Positions 1-11,291 of a stretch of 64,000 bases of DNA are shown piece by piece (positions within the stretch are counted from its first letter, which is position 1; each line of letters opens with the position of its first letter). The stretch lies in contig WQZN01000004.1 in assembly GCA_009780695.1 (NCBI GenBank), positions 1 through 64,000 on the forward strand, given 5' to 3'. The notes beneath the pieces were generated by a model. The model saw nothing but the letters and a program-made list of their open reading frames with translations. It did no database searches and was not told the origin of the DNA. The position numbers and the translations under genes are program-made. The stretch comes from Microbacteriaceae bacterium (lineage in GTDB: Bacteria > Actinomycetota > Actinomycetes > Actinomycetales > Microbacteriaceae).

Positions 1-1249
<1,249 letters not shown>

Positions 1250-1280
1250 TCGCGCGCAGGAAACGTAGAGAGACACAGCT

Positions 1281-3852
<2,572 letters not shown>

Positions 3853-3863
<11 letters not shown>

Positions 3864-4266
3864 CGTTGCCGAGCGACTGGCCAAGAAGACGGCCAAGCGC
3901 CCGACCTCGAAGCAGGTCCGTCTCAAGCTGGTCTACGTCGACTTCTGGTCGGCGGTGAAGGTCTCCTTCCTGGCGGGACTCGCGCTGGCCATCGTCGGAA
4001 TCGTCGCGACCTTCCTGATCTGGACGGTGCTCACCAACACGGGCGTGTTCAAGCAGATCGGCGACCTGTTCAGCTCCGTGTCGGGAACCAGCGGCTCGAG
4101 CAGCGTGATGGGCGCCCTCGGTCTCGGCAACGTCATGAGCTTCTCGATCATCGTCGGCATCCTCGATCTCATCGTCGTGACCGCCCTCGGCGCCGTCGTC
4201 GCGCTGCTCTACAACCTCTCCGTGAAGATCACCGGCGGCCTGCTCGTCGGCTTCACCAACAACTAG
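3853..4266 (+). CDS. DUF3566 membrane protein
   Basis: 137-residue protein of the DUF3566 family, which in actinobacteria nearly always follows gyrA. The N-terminus is basic and cytoplasmic. Two hydrophobic segments (about residues 35-62 and 94-122) are joined by a Ser/Gly-rich loop, and the tail is short. The start lies inside the end of gyrA, so it is part of the gyrase operon. Its function is unknown; position and conservation suggest a housekeeping role near the origin. Confidence 0.93.
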
Positions 4267-4321
4267 AACCGGCCCTCCCAGGGGTTTCCCGGCTCGATTT
4301 CGCCTGCACGCGATCGTCCGG

Positions 4322-4327
4322 TAATCT
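4322..4327 (+). promoter_or_regulatory. candidate -10 box for the tRNA-Ile/tRNA-Ala unit
   Basis: TAATCT lies 17 bases before the mature 5' end of tRNA-Ile, a sensible place for a stable-RNA promoter. No good -35 hexamer is visible, so this is only a suggestion. Confidence 0.4.
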
Positions 4328-4344
4328 CAAGAAGTCCGTTTCAC

Positions 4345-4421
4345 GGGGCTATAGCTCAGGCGGTTAGAGCGCTTCACTGATAATGAAGAGGTCCCAGGTT
4401 CAAGTCCTGGTAGCCCCACCA
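4345..4421 (+). tRNA. tRNA-Ile (GAT anticodon)
   Basis: The 77-base sequence folds into a cloverleaf. The acceptor stem is GGGGCTA/TAGCCCC, the D-loop is normal, and the anticodon loop CTGATAA has GAT at 4379-4381. The T-arm contains GGTTCAAGTCC, and the CCA end is encoded. It is paired with tRNA-Ala 14 bases downstream, the usual actinobacterial arrangement after gyrA. Confidence 0.98.
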
Positions 4422-4435
4422 AATTCCTCCTTCGC

Positions 4436-4508
4436 GGGGCCTTAGCTCAGTTGGTAGAGCGCCTGCTTTGCAAGCAGGATGTCAGGAGTTCGATTCTCCT
4501 AGGCTCCA
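4436..4508 (+). tRNA. tRNA-Ala (TGC anticodon)
   Basis: 73-base cloverleaf with acceptor stem GGGGCCT/AGGCTCC (one G-T pair). The anticodon TGC lies at 4469-4471 in loop TTTGCAA, and the T-arm contains GAGTTCGATTCTC. Unlike the neighbouring tRNA-Ile, it does not have CCA encoded. Confidence 0.98.
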
Positions 4509-4512
4509 CTCG

Positions 4513-4542
4513 AAAACAGCCCGGCCCCTCGGCCGGGCTTTT
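4513..4542 (+). terminator. rho-independent terminator after the tRNA pair
   Basis: An A-run precedes a 9-bp GC-rich perfect stem (AGCCCGGCC/GGCCGGGCT, 4518-4526 and 4531-4539) with a 4-base loop, followed by a short T-run. It is a classic intrinsic terminator directly after tRNA-Ala. Confidence 0.9.
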
Positions 4543-4605
4543 CCATGTCGTCCCCGTGCTGTCGGTCGTCGACTCCGATCGGTGGCGCGGGCCCCGGCTA
4601 CGTTC

Positions 4606-4611
4606 TACCCT
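4606..4611 (+). promoter_or_regulatory. leaderless -10 box TACCCT
   Basis: TACCCT ends 6 bases before the ATG of the next gene, and no Shine-Dalgarno sequence is present. This fits a leaderless transcript starting at the start codon. Confidence 0.55.
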
Positions 4612-4617
4612 CACGGC

Positions 4618-5193
4618 ATGACAACGACGCTTTCGGCCGTCGAGTTCATCACCCTCGACGGGGTCATGCAGGGCTTCGACGGGCCCGACGACGACCCGAC
4701 ATTCACACACGGCGGGTGGGGCACGCCCTATCAGTCACCCGATGCGGTGCAGATCGGCACCGCGGCGACCGAGGTGCAGCACATCTATCTGCTCGGGCGG
4801 AAGACCTACGAGCGCATGATCGCGTTCTGGCCGCACCAGCCGGACGAGAACCGCATGGCCGCCCAGCTCAATGCTGCGCCCAAATACGTGGCATCGCGGA
4901 CCCAGACGGAGTTCGTCTGGAACGCGCGACCGCTGAGCGGCGAACTCGTGCAGGCGGTCGAGCAGCTGAAGGCGAGCGAGGATGCCGCGCTCGTCATCCT
5001 CGGCAGCGGCGAGATCCTGCGGCAGCTCCTGTCGGCCGGCCTCGTCGACCACCTGACGCTGTTCATCCATCCGCTCGTGCTCGGCACGGGCGGCCGGGTC
5101 TTCCCGCAGCTCGCCGAGCCGGCCCGGCTGGCGCTCACGAGCGTGCAGCCGACGAGCACGGGTGTTCTGGTGGCGGAATACGACGTAGTCTGA
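4618..5193 (+). CDS. dihydrofolate reductase / RibD C-terminal domain family protein
   Basis: 191-residue single-domain protein of the RibD C-terminal/DHFR-like fold. It opens with the typical N-terminal strand and LDGVMQG, then has YLLGRKTYE, VASRTQTEFVW and a C-terminal ILGSGEILRQLL plus PLVLGTGGRVFP. Such proteins bind NADPH and are thought to reduce pterin- or pyrimidine-like substrates, but the physiological substrate is unknown. The ATG at 4618 was chosen because the frame upstream runs through the tRNA-Ala gene and a TANNNT box lies 6 bases ahead of it. Confidence 0.88.
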   Translation: MTTTLSAVEFITLDGVMQGFDGPDDDPTFTHGGWGTPYQSPDAVQIGTAATEVQHIYLLGRKTYERMIAFWPHQPDENRMAAQLNAAPKYVASRTQTEFVWNARPLSGELVQAVEQLKASEDAALVILGSGEILRQLLSAGLVDHLTLFIHPLVLGTGGRVFPQLAEPARLALTSVQPTSTGVLVAEYDVV

Positions 5194-5229
5194 GACACCG
5201 CGCCGTCGCGGCGCCGGGGAGGGTGACTG

Positions 5230-5811
5230 ATGTCTGAGGCCACGGCCACCGTCGTACTGCCGCGCCGCATCCTGCTCCACGGGGCGACGGGCTCGGGCAA
5301 GAGCACAGCGGCCGCGGCGATCGCCGAGAAGCTCGGCACCGCGCTCGTGCTCGCCGACGAGATCGGCTGGCTTCCCGGCTGGGTCGAGCGGCCCGTCGGG
5401 GACCAGCGGGCGATGGTCGCGGATGCCGCAGCCGGCGATTCCTGGGTCTTCGACAGCTCCTACGGCAAGTGGCGGGACGTCATGATCGGCCGCGTCGACC
5501 TGATCGTCGGCCTCGACTACCCCCGCTGGTTCTCGCTGCAGCGCCTGCTGCGGCGCACGGGTCGCCGGGTCCGCACGGGCGAGACGATCTGCAACGGCAA
5601 CCGCGAGACGCTCGCGAAGGCGTTCGCGCGCGACTCGATCATCGTGTGGCACTTCCGCAGCTGGCGCAGGAAGCGCGACGAGATGCGGTCCTGGGCGGCC
5701 GATGCGGATGTCGTGCCGACGCTGCTGTTCCGGCATCCCGCCGACCTGCAGGCGTGGATCGACGCGCTGGAACCGCTCGCCGCGCGCACGTCGTCGCCCG
5801 GGCTTGGTTGA
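5230..5811 (+). CDS. P-loop NTPase, adenylate-kinase-like (topology modulator type)
   Basis: 193-residue cytoplasmic P-loop protein. Walker A is GATGSGKST near residue 17. A lid-like basic stretch follows (RLLRRTGRRVRTGE), and Trp/Arg-rich helices near the C-terminus match the FlaR/adenylate-kinase-related group often called topology modulation proteins. It probably phosphorylates a small molecule whose identity cannot be read from the sequence. It is followed 8 bases later by a flavin/F420 oxidoreductase gene on the same strand. Confidence 0.8.
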   Translation: MSEATATVVLPRRILLHGATGSGKSTAAAAIAEKLGTALVLADEIGWLPGWVERPVGDQRAMVADAAAGDSWVFDSSYGKWRDVMIGRVDLIVGLDYPRWFSLQRLLRRTGRRVRTGETICNGNRETLAKAFARDSIIVWHFRSWRRKRDEMRSWAADADVVPTLLFRHPADLQAWIDALEPLAARTSSPGLG

Positions 5812-5819
5812 ATGGCGAC

Positions 5820-6218
5820 ATGAGCGCCGTCACGAAGATCCCCGCCGAACTGCTGCCGCTGGTCGAAGGGCCGAACTTCGGCCTGCTCGGCACCATCCGC
5901 CCCGATGACACCGTGCAGGTCAACCCCATGTGGTTCGAGTTCGACGGCGAGTTCGTGCGGTTCACGCACACCACGAAGCGGCAGAAGTTCCGGAACCTGC
6001 AGCACAACCCGTCGATGAGCCTCGCTGTCCTCGACCCTTCCGATCCGCTCGTCTATCTCGAGCTGCGCGGCCGGCTCGTCGAGGTCGTGCCGGACCCCGA
6101 GGGCGCCTTCTACGTGCGCCTCGGGAAGCGCTACCGCAACCCCGATCAGCAGCCCCCGCAGGACAGCCCCGACCGCGTCATCCTCGTCATGTCGGTCGAC
6201 CGCGTCTCGGGGAAGTAG
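5820..6218 (+). CDS. PPOX-class F420-dependent oxidoreductase
   Basis: 132-residue split beta-barrel protein of the pyridoxamine-5'-phosphate-oxidase fold. The order of elements (GPNFGLLGTIRPD, QVNPMWFEFDGE, RFTHTTKRQKFRNL, YLELRGRLVEV) is typical of the actinobacterial F420-dependent class (TIGR03618-like). Members reduce or oxidise small molecules with coenzyme F420 or flavin. The ATG at 5820 begins the conserved N-terminus; upstream codons in this frame lie inside the previous gene. The Nudix gene follows 5 bases later. Confidence 0.85.
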   Translation: MSAVTKIPAELLPLVEGPNFGLLGTIRPDDTVQVNPMWFEFDGEFVRFTHTTKRQKFRNLQHNPSMSLAVLDPSDPLVYLELRGRLVEVVPDPEGAFYVRLGKRYRNPDQQPPQDSPDRVILVMSVDRVSGK

Positions 6219-6223
6219 CCGAC

Positions 6224-6646
6224 GTGGCCATCAGAGTCGCGGCATACTGCGTCATCGTCGACGACGGGCGCATGCTGCTGTCGCACTGGAACGAGCACGG
6301 CAGCTCGGGCTGGACCCTGCCGGGCGGCGGTCTCGACCCGTATGAGGACCCGAAGGATGCCGCGGTGCGCGAGGTCTTCGAAGAGACCGGCTACCACGCC
6401 GAGCTCGGTGAGCTCATCGGGGTGGACTCGCACGTCATCCCGGCCGAAAAGCGGCACCTCGGGGCGACGGAACCCCTGCAGGCGCTGCGCATCGTCTACC
6501 GCGCACGCGTCGTCGGGGGCGAACTGACGAACGAGATCGAAGGCTCGACCGATGAGGCGCGCTGGTTCGACCTCGACGAGGTGCCGCGCCTGCACCACGT
6601 CGAGCTCGTGCGGCTCGGGATGGAGTTCGCCGGGGTCTGGCCCTAG
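6224..6646 (+). CDS. Nudix hydrolase
   Basis: 140-residue Nudix-fold pyrophosphohydrolase. The Nudix box is complete: a Gly-rich GGGLDPYED start, then REVFEETGY with the metal-binding glutamates. The enzyme cleaves nucleoside diphosphates linked to another moiety, but the substrate is not predictable. The GTG at 6224 lies 5 bases after the preceding stop and starts the first strand (AIRVAAYCVIVDD), so translational coupling with the oxidoreductase gene is likely. Confidence 0.87.
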   Translation: MAIRVAAYCVIVDDGRMLLSHWNEHGSSGWTLPGGGLDPYEDPKDAAVREVFEETGYHAELGELIGVDSHVIPAEKRHLGATEPLQALRIVYRARVVGGELTNEIEGSTDEARWFDLDEVPRLHHVELVRLGMEFAGVWP

Positions 6647-6693
6647 GCCTCGGCCTTCCTTCGCCGCACGCGGCTCAGTCGACCGGCGGGCGC

Positions 6694-7221
6694 TCAGGCC
6701 TCCGGGCTGTTCTCGTCGAGCTCGTCGGCGACCCAGAGCTCGTCGTCGGCACGGAACGTCTGCCACACGGCGTAGGCGACGCCCGCCAGGGCGGCGACGC
6801 CGACGGCGAGGGCGACGTAGCCGCCGATGCCGCTCTTCTTCTTGACCGGAACGACCTCGGCCCGGCCGGCGACCCTGTCGGCGGCGTCCTTCACGCGCTT
6901 CACAGCGGCCTTGACTCGCGTGTCGTTCGCGATGTCGGCGACCGAGAGCGCGGTGCCGAGCGCGGTGCCAATGGCCGGGACGAGTGTGCGGTTGACGACC
7001 TCATTGGCGCGCTCGGCTGCGGGCACGACATACGACGAATAGCCCTCGCGAACCCGCGGAACGACCTGTTCGCGCGTGAGGTGCTGCGCCTGACGGCTCG
7101 CCTGCTGAGCGAGGACGGTCGCCTGGGCGAGCACTTCCTGCTGCTGGGAGAGCAGGGCCTGCGCCTCCGCCTTCAGCTTGTCGAGTTCCTTGACACGCTG
7201 CTTCGAAAGGGACGTACTCAC
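6694..7221 (-). CDS. coiled-coil membrane-anchored protein of unknown function
   Basis: 175-residue protein with three parts. An N-terminal helical region (residues 5-55) is rich in Lys, Glu, Gln and Ala and looks coiled-coil. A middle section carries Val/Ala helices. One membrane segment near 135-155 (IGGYVALAVGVAALAGVAYAV) follows a KKK motif, and the tail is acidic. The GTG at 7221 is supported by a GGAGG six bases upstream. Similar proteins lie next to the cyclophilin gene in many Microbacteriaceae; the function is unknown. It is divergent from the cyclophilin gene. Confidence 0.8.
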   Translation of the reverse strand: MSTSLSKQRVKELDKLKAEAQALLSQQQEVLAQATVLAQQASRQAQHLTREQVVPRVREGYSSYVVPAAERANEVVNRTLVPAIGTALGTALSVADIANDTRVKAAVKRVKDAADRVAGRAEVVPVKKKSGIGGYVALAVGVAALAGVAYAVWQTFRADDELWVADELDENSPEA

Positions 7222-7332
7222 CGGATGCCTCCAAAGGAGTTGGTTACGGGCTGCGTCAAACAGCACCCATCTTGCCACCTGACCCCCATGAGACAACCAG
7301 GGCATTGACATGCGCTGTGGAAGAATCACGGC

Positions 7333-7869
7333 ATGTCGATTCACACCGCTGTCGCCACCCTCCACACGAACCACGGCGACATCGTCGTCAACCTGTTCGG
7401 CAACCACGCGCCGAAGACCGTCAAGAACTTCACCGGCCTCGCCACGGGCGAGCAGGAGTGGACGACCCCCACGGGCGAGAAGACCAACGAGCCGCTGTAC
7501 AACGGCGTCGTCTTCCACCGCATCATCCCCGGCTTCATGATTCAGGGCGGCGACCCGCTCGGCACCGGCACCGGCGGCCCGGGCTACACCTTCAACGACG
7601 AGATCCACCCCGAGCTCGACTTCAACAAGCCCTACCTGCTCGCCATGGCGAACGCCGGCAAGCGCCTCGGCCAGGGCACCAACGGCTCGCAGTTCTTCAT
7701 CACGACCGACCCGACCCCGTGGCTGCTCGGCAACCACACCATCTTCGGCGAGGTCGCCGACGAGGCCTCGCGGGCCGTCGTCGCCGAGATCGCCGGCGTG
7801 CAGACCGACGGCCGCGACCGCCCCCTCGAAGACGTCGTGATCTCGTCGATCGACGTCGCCGCCGTCTGA
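7333..7869 (+). CDS. cyclophilin-type peptidyl-prolyl cis-trans isomerase
   Basis: 178-residue cytoplasmic cyclophilin that catalyses proline isomerisation during protein folding. The core is intact: FHRIIPGFMIQGGDP with the catalytic Arg, then GTNGSQFFITT and the LLGNHTIFGEV loop. No signal peptide is present. AAGAAT ends 6 bases before the ATG, which suggests a leaderless transcript. The position between gyrA and the rhomboid gene is the usual one for actinobacterial ppiA. Confidence 0.95.
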   Translation: MSIHTAVATLHTNHGDIVVNLFGNHAPKTVKNFTGLATGEQEWTTPTGEKTNEPLYNGVVFHRIIPGFMIQGGDPLGTGTGGPGYTFNDEIHPELDFNKPYLLAMANAGKRLGQGTNGSQFFITTDPTPWLLGNHTIFGEVADEASRAVVAEIAGVQTDGRDRPLEDVVISSIDVAAV

Positions 7870-7933
7870 GACCGGCCCACTCCATCGATCGGATGACGAA
7901 CCGAGCGGCCCGCCCGCTCGCGGACCTCGCGCA

Positions 7934-8812
7934 ATGACAGACCACAACACCGACCCGAGCACCTGCTACCGGCATCCCGACCGACAGAGCTTCGTGCTCT
8001 GCCAGCGCTGCGGCCGCACCATCTGCGGCGAATGCCAGACGCCGGCGCCCGTCGGGGTGATCTGCCCCGAGTGCATGCGCGAGGCCCGCGCGAGCGCGCC
8101 GCGCACACGGCCCGAGGCGGTGCGGCGCATCGGCTACCTGAGCCGCAGCGGCCAGCCCGTCATGACCTACGCGCTCATGGCGCTGTGCGTGTTCGTGTTC
8201 ATCCTGCAGTCGCTTCCGGGGCTGGGCTCGCACATCACGAGCGCGCTGCTCTATGCGAGCCCCTATTCGTACGCGACCGGCTCGGCCACGGCCCAGGCCT
8301 ACGGGGTGTCGTTCGAGCCGTGGCGGCTGCTGACGAGCGTGTTCGCGCACGCGAGCATCCTCCACATCGGCCTGAACATGTACACGCTGTGGATCTTCGG
8401 GCAGATCCTCGAGCCGATGATCGGCAAGTGGCGCTATCTGACGCTGTTCCTGATCAGCGGCGTCGCCGGCTCGGTCGGCATGCTGGTCCTCGCCCCGGGC
8501 CACGCCGCGATCGGCGCCTCGGGCGCCATCTTCGGCATGTTCGGCTGCCTCTTGATCCTGCAGCGCAAGCTCGGCGGGCCGATCCGCCAGCTCGTCGTGC
8601 TCATCGTGATCAACCTCGTGCTCGGCTTCATCCCGCTCTTCGGGGCCACCATCGCGTGGCAGGCGCACGTGGGAGGCCTCGCCGGCGGTCTGCTGGTGGG
8701 CCTGGTGCTCGCGGAGACGCGGCGCATCAGCCAGCGCCCCCTGCAGGCGGTGCTGCTCGGCGTGGTCGGGCTCGCCGCGGTGCTCGCGGGGGTGGCGCCC
8801 GCGCTCTTCTGA
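7934..8812 (+). CDS. rhomboid family intramembrane serine protease with N-terminal zinc finger
   Basis: 292-residue membrane protease that cleaves transmembrane helices of unknown substrates. Residues 10-50 form a B-box-like zinc site with regularly spaced Cys and His (CYRHPD, CQRCGRTICGEC, CPEC). About six to seven membrane helices follow. The catalytic serine is Ser196 in GASGAIFG and the catalytic histidine is His245 in WQAHVGGL; HIGLNMYTLWIFG carries the conserved Asn of helix 2. It is followed by a 20-bp hairpin. Confidence 0.93.
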   Translation: MTDHNTDPSTCYRHPDRQSFVLCQRCGRTICGECQTPAPVGVICPECMREARASAPRTRPEAVRRIGYLSRSGQPVMTYALMALCVFVFILQSLPGLGSHITSALLYASPYSYATGSATAQAYGVSFEPWRLLTSVFAHASILHIGLNMYTLWIFGQILEPMIGKWRYLTLFLISGVAGSVGMLVLAPGHAAIGASGAIFGMFGCLLILQRKLGGPIRQLVVLIVINLVLGFIPLFGATIAWQAHVGGLAGGLLVGLVLAETRRISQRPLQAVLLGVVGLAAVLAGVAPALF

Positions 8813-8836
8813 GTGTGCGCGCCGCCGCGGTGCATT

Positions 8837-8880
8837 AACGCAGCAGGGCCCCTGTCTTCCGACAGGGGCCCTGCTGCGTT
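8837..8880. terminator. long perfect hairpin after the rhomboid gene
   Basis: A 20-bp perfect inverted repeat (8837-8856 and 8861-8880) with a TTCC loop lies 24 bases after the rhomboid stop. It has no clear T-run, so it may act as a bidirectional terminator or a folded element beside the DnaA-box-like cluster. Confidence 0.75.
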
Positions 8881-8889
8881 CGCGTTCGA

Positions 8890-8977
8890 GTTATTAAGAC
8901 CGTTCTCCACAATGTGGAAAACCATCCGAGTTATCCACAGCCTTAATAACACTGGGGATAATTACAGCCCTGTAATT
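8890..8977. other. AT-rich segment with a cluster of DnaA-box-like nonamers
   Basis: Four nonamers resemble the DnaA box TTATCCACA. They are TTCTCCACA (8903-8911, +), TTTTCCACA (8913-8921, minus strand), a perfect TTATCCACA (8931-8939, +) and TTATCCCCA (8953-8961, minus strand). They sit inside a 9-bp inverted repeat (GTTATTAAG 8890-8898, CTTAATAAC 8942-8950), and a perfect 8-bp inverted repeat follows (8960-8967, 8970-8977). The stretch is much more AT-rich than its surroundings. Its role is not shown by sequence alone. Confidence 0.55.
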
Positions 8978-9009
8978 CTCCCCATGTGCAGAGGGTGTGG
9001 ACGGGCGGG

Positions 9010-9264
9010 TCACTTCCAGCGGGTGGTCATGAGGAAACCGACGAAGGCGATGCCGAAGCCGATCAGGATGTTCCACGAGCCGTTGCCGTCGGGGAACGGG
9101 ATGGGCAGCGTCGCCCCGCTGAGGTAGAACACGATGATCCACAGCAGGCCGACGATCATGAAGCCGATCATCAGCGGCTTGTACCAGACGGGGTTCCCGG
9201 CGTGTTCGCGGGCTGCGGCACGCTCTTCGGGAGTGAGCTTGCTTCGAGCGGTCTTGGGGGCCAT
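9010..9264 (-). CDS. crgA: cell division protein CrgA
   Basis: 84-residue membrane protein of the divisome and cell-wall synthesis machinery, restricted to Actinobacteria. It has a basic N-terminus followed by two membrane helices (about residues 31-50 and 64-80), with NPVWYKPLM before the first and a short TTRWK tail. It lies near the pbpA/pknA cluster as in most actinobacteria. No Shine-Dalgarno sequence is visible. TAAGCT on the minus strand lies 8 bases before the ATG, so the gene may be leaderless. Confidence 0.95.
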   Translation of the reverse strand: MAPKTARSKLTPEERAAAREHAGNPVWYKPLMIGFMIVGLLWIIVFYLSGATLPIPFPDGNGSWNILIGFGIAFVGFLMTTRWK

Positions 9265-9266
9265 AG

Positions 9267-9298
9267 CCCGGTAGCTTACCGGGCAGACCGTTTAGACT
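9267..9298. promoter_or_regulatory. divergent crgA/sortase promoter region with palindrome
   Basis: A perfect inverted repeat CCCGGTA-GCT-TACCGGG (9267-9283) fills the 41-base gap between crgA and the sortase gene. TAGACT (9293-9298) ends 7 bases before the sortase GTG. TAAGCT on the minus strand (9278-9273) lies 8 bases before the crgA ATG. Both genes lack Shine-Dalgarno sequences, which suggests two leaderless promoters around a shared operator-like palindrome. Confidence 0.5.
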
Positions 9299-9305
9299 CA
9301 CGCGC

Positions 9306-10079
9306 GTGCAGAGACAGCAGACGGACGACGAGGCGGGGCGGAAGCCGCGTTCGCGCGTGAGCGTCACCGGTGTCCTGGGCGAGCTGCTCATCACGGCCGG
9401 CGTGCTCGTGCTGCTCTTCATCGGGTGGCAGAACGTGTTCAACACATGGATCCTCGAGGGGCAGCAGGCGAACGCCGCGGCGCAGCTCGGCCAGCAGTGG
9501 GTCGAGCAGGCGGGTGGTCCCTCGCAGCCTGCGACGCCCGGCTCGGGCGGCACGACATCCGGCACCCCGAACGTCGCCGTGCCTGTGGAAAACGTCAAGC
9601 CCGCGCACCTCGACGCGTTCGCCGTCATCTACATCCCGCGGTTCGGCACGCAGTGGAAGCGGACGATCCGCGAGGGCATCACCGACGACGTGCTGGACAG
9701 CTTCGACGCCGGCGTCGGGCACTACCCGACCTCCGCCATGCCGGGGGCCGTCGGCAACTTCGCGGTCGCCGCGCACGACACGGGCTACGGCAACACGTTC
9801 GTGCACATCCAGAACCTGCAGGTCGGCGACAAGGTCTACATCCAGACCAAAGACGGCTTCTACACCTACGTCTTCCGCAACTACATCTACGTGCAGCCGA
9901 ACGCCGGCGAGGTGCTGCTGCCGGTGCCGCTCAAGCCGAACACGGCGGCCGCCGACCGGATCCTCACGATGACGACCTGCAACCCGCCGTACCACACCAA
10001 GGAGCGCCTCGTCGCGTACGCCGTGATGGAGTCGTTCTCGAAGTCGGTGCCGACCGCGATCGCCGGGGAGATCGGGTGA
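9306..10079 (+). CDS. class E sortase
   Basis: 257-residue membrane-anchored transpeptidase that attaches surface proteins to the cell wall. It has a cytoplasmic N-terminus, one membrane helix (about 23-42), and a Gln/Gly/Pro-rich linker before the catalytic beta-barrel. The catalytic residues are His157 in AAHDTGYG and Cys225 in TMTTCNPP, with Arg in KERLVAYA. The TTC box and the genomic site next to crgA and the pknB cluster are typical of class E enzymes, which recognise LAXTG-type signals. GTG start, probably leaderless. Confidence 0.93.
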   Translation: MQRQQTDDEAGRKPRSRVSVTGVLGELLITAGVLVLLFIGWQNVFNTWILEGQQANAAAQLGQQWVEQAGGPSQPATPGSGGTTSGTPNVAVPVENVKPAHLDAFAVIYIPRFGTQWKRTIREGITDDVLDSFDAGVGHYPTSAMPGAVGNFAVAAHDTGYGNTFVHIQNLQVGDKVYIQTKDGFYTYVFRNYIYVQPNAGEVLLPVPLKPNTAAADRILTMTTCNPPYHTKERLVAYAVMESFSKSVPTAIAGEIG

Positions 10080-10123
10080 GCCGGCCGGCGGCGGGGAGCC
10101 CCGCGAGCAGGGAGGTCGGCTGA

Positions 10124-10285
10124 ATGTACGGTGCGCTGTGGCGCGTGCTGCCGGGCCCGTGGTGGGTGCGGCTGCTGTTGCTGATCGCCCTCGCGGCGGC
10201 CGTCGTCTTCGTGCTGTTCGAGTGGGTCTTCCCCTGGGTCGACGGCCTCGTGAGCCCGGGCAACACCGGTACGGTGGGCACGTGA
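10124..10285 (+). CDS. small membrane protein between sortase and amidotransferase genes
   Basis: 53-residue protein with an aromatic N-terminus (MYGALWRVLPGPWWVR), a single strong membrane helix at about 17-36, and a short polar tail with PGNTGTVGT. A GGAGG stands about 8 bases before the ATG. The stop overlaps the GTG of the amidotransferase gene, and the gene follows the sortase closely, so all three are probably one operon. Function unknown. A similar tiny protein occupies this place in related genomes as far as I recall. Confidence 0.75.
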   Translation: MYGALWRVLPGPWWVRLLLLIALAAAVVFVLFEWVFPWVDGLVSPGNTGTVGT

Positions 10286-10923
10286 CACGCGTTCTCGTCA
10301 TCGACAACTACGACAGCTTCGTCTACACCCTGAACGGCTATCTGCGCGAGCTCGGGGCCGAGACGATGGTCGTGCGCAACGACGTGATCGATGCGGCGGA
10401 TATCGCGGCGACGGTAGCCGGCTACGACGCGGTGCTGGTGTCGCCCGGGCCGGGAACGCCCGCGCACGCCGGGGTGTCGATCGAGGCGGTGCGGGCGGCT
10501 CAGGCATCCGGCACGCCCCTGCTCGGCGTGTGCCTCGGCCATCAGGCGATCGCCGAGGCCTTCGGCGGCGTCGTGACGAACGCCGACGAGCTCATGCACG
10601 GCAAGACCTCGCTCGTGACGCACGACGACAGCGTGTTCTGGGCCGGCGTGCGCCAGCCCTTCACCGCGACGCGGTACCACTCGCTCGCCGTCGTCGACGG
10701 CACGCTGCCCGACGAGATCGCGGTGACGGCGCGCACCGAGGGCGGCGTCATCATGGCGCTCAAGCACCGCAGCGCGCCCATCTGGGGCGTGCAGTTCCAC
10801 CCCGAGTCGGTGCTCACGGAGGACGGCTACCGCATGCTCGGCAACTGGCTCGAGGCCGCGGGCCTCGTCGGGGCGCGGGAGCGCGCCGCCGCGCTGGACC
10901 CGCTGCTCAAGGCATCCGCCTGA
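10282..10923 (+). CDS. aminodeoxychorismate/anthranilate synthase component II (glutamine amidotransferase)
   Basis: 213-residue class I glutamine amidotransferase that releases ammonia from glutamine for a chorismate-using partner, in folate (PabA) or tryptophan (TrpG) synthesis. The oxyanion loop is SPGPGTP, the nucleophile is Cys84 in GVCLGHQ, and the triad is completed by His173 and Glu in FHPESVLT. The partner component I is not in this window, so the pathway is undecided; the location favours the PabA-like form common beside pknB. The GTG overlaps the preceding stop. Confidence 0.9.
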   Translation: MTRVLVIDNYDSFVYTLNGYLRELGAETMVVRNDVIDAADIAATVAGYDAVLVSPGPGTPAHAGVSIEAVRAAQASGTPLLGVCLGHQAIAEAFGGVVTNADELMHGKTSLVTHDDSVFWAGVRQPFTATRYHSLAVVDGTLPDEIAVTARTEGGVIMALKHRSAPIWGVQFHPESVLTEDGYRMLGNWLEAAGLVGARERAAALDPLLKASA

Positions 10924-10924
10924 C

Positions 10925-11284
10925 ATGCAGATCGAGAAGGCGGGCGAAGCCGACCGCGAGTTCCTCGCGGCGATCGTGCCGACGGCGCCCGACGTCGTGC
11001 TCAAGCCGATGTTCGGCAACCTCGGCGCCTTCGTGAACGGGAACATGTTCGCCGGGCTGTTCGGCTCGGTCGTCGGCGTGCGCCTCGACGAAGCCGGGCT
11101 CGCCCAGCTGGGCGAGGTCGACGGAGTGCAGCCGTTCGGGCCGGCCGGCCACGCGATGGGCGGCTACCTGGGTCTGCCGGATGCCTGGCGAGCGTCGCCG
11201 GACGAGGCCGCCGCCTGGGTCGCCCGGGCGTACGCCCACGTCGGCGGACTGCCGCCGAAGGCGCCGAAGCCGCGGAAGAAGTAG
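10925..11284 (+). CDS. TfoX N-terminal domain protein
   Basis: 119-residue protein with the TfoX/Sxy N-terminal fold: a GNLGAFVNGNMFAGLFG core near residues 30-50, RLDEAG, and a Lys/Pro-rich tail. In Gammaproteobacteria this domain occurs in a competence regulator. In actinobacteria stand-alone copies are common and their role is unknown. The ATG comes one base after the amidotransferase stop, so the two are co-transcribed. It converges on pknB across 7 bases. Confidence 0.85.
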   Translation: MQIEKAGEADREFLAAIVPTAPDVVLKPMFGNLGAFVNGNMFAGLFGSVVGVRLDEAGLAQLGEVDGVQPFGPAGHAMGGYLGLPDAWRASPDEAAAWVARAYAHVGGLPPKAPKPRKK

Positions 11285-11291
11285 TTCGGGC

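Noticed and set aside
8890-8977. The DnaA-box cluster as the chromosomal origin itself
   Set aside because: In this order of genes oriC lies between dnaA and dnaN, left of gyrB; here neither gene is present. I report it only as a cluster.
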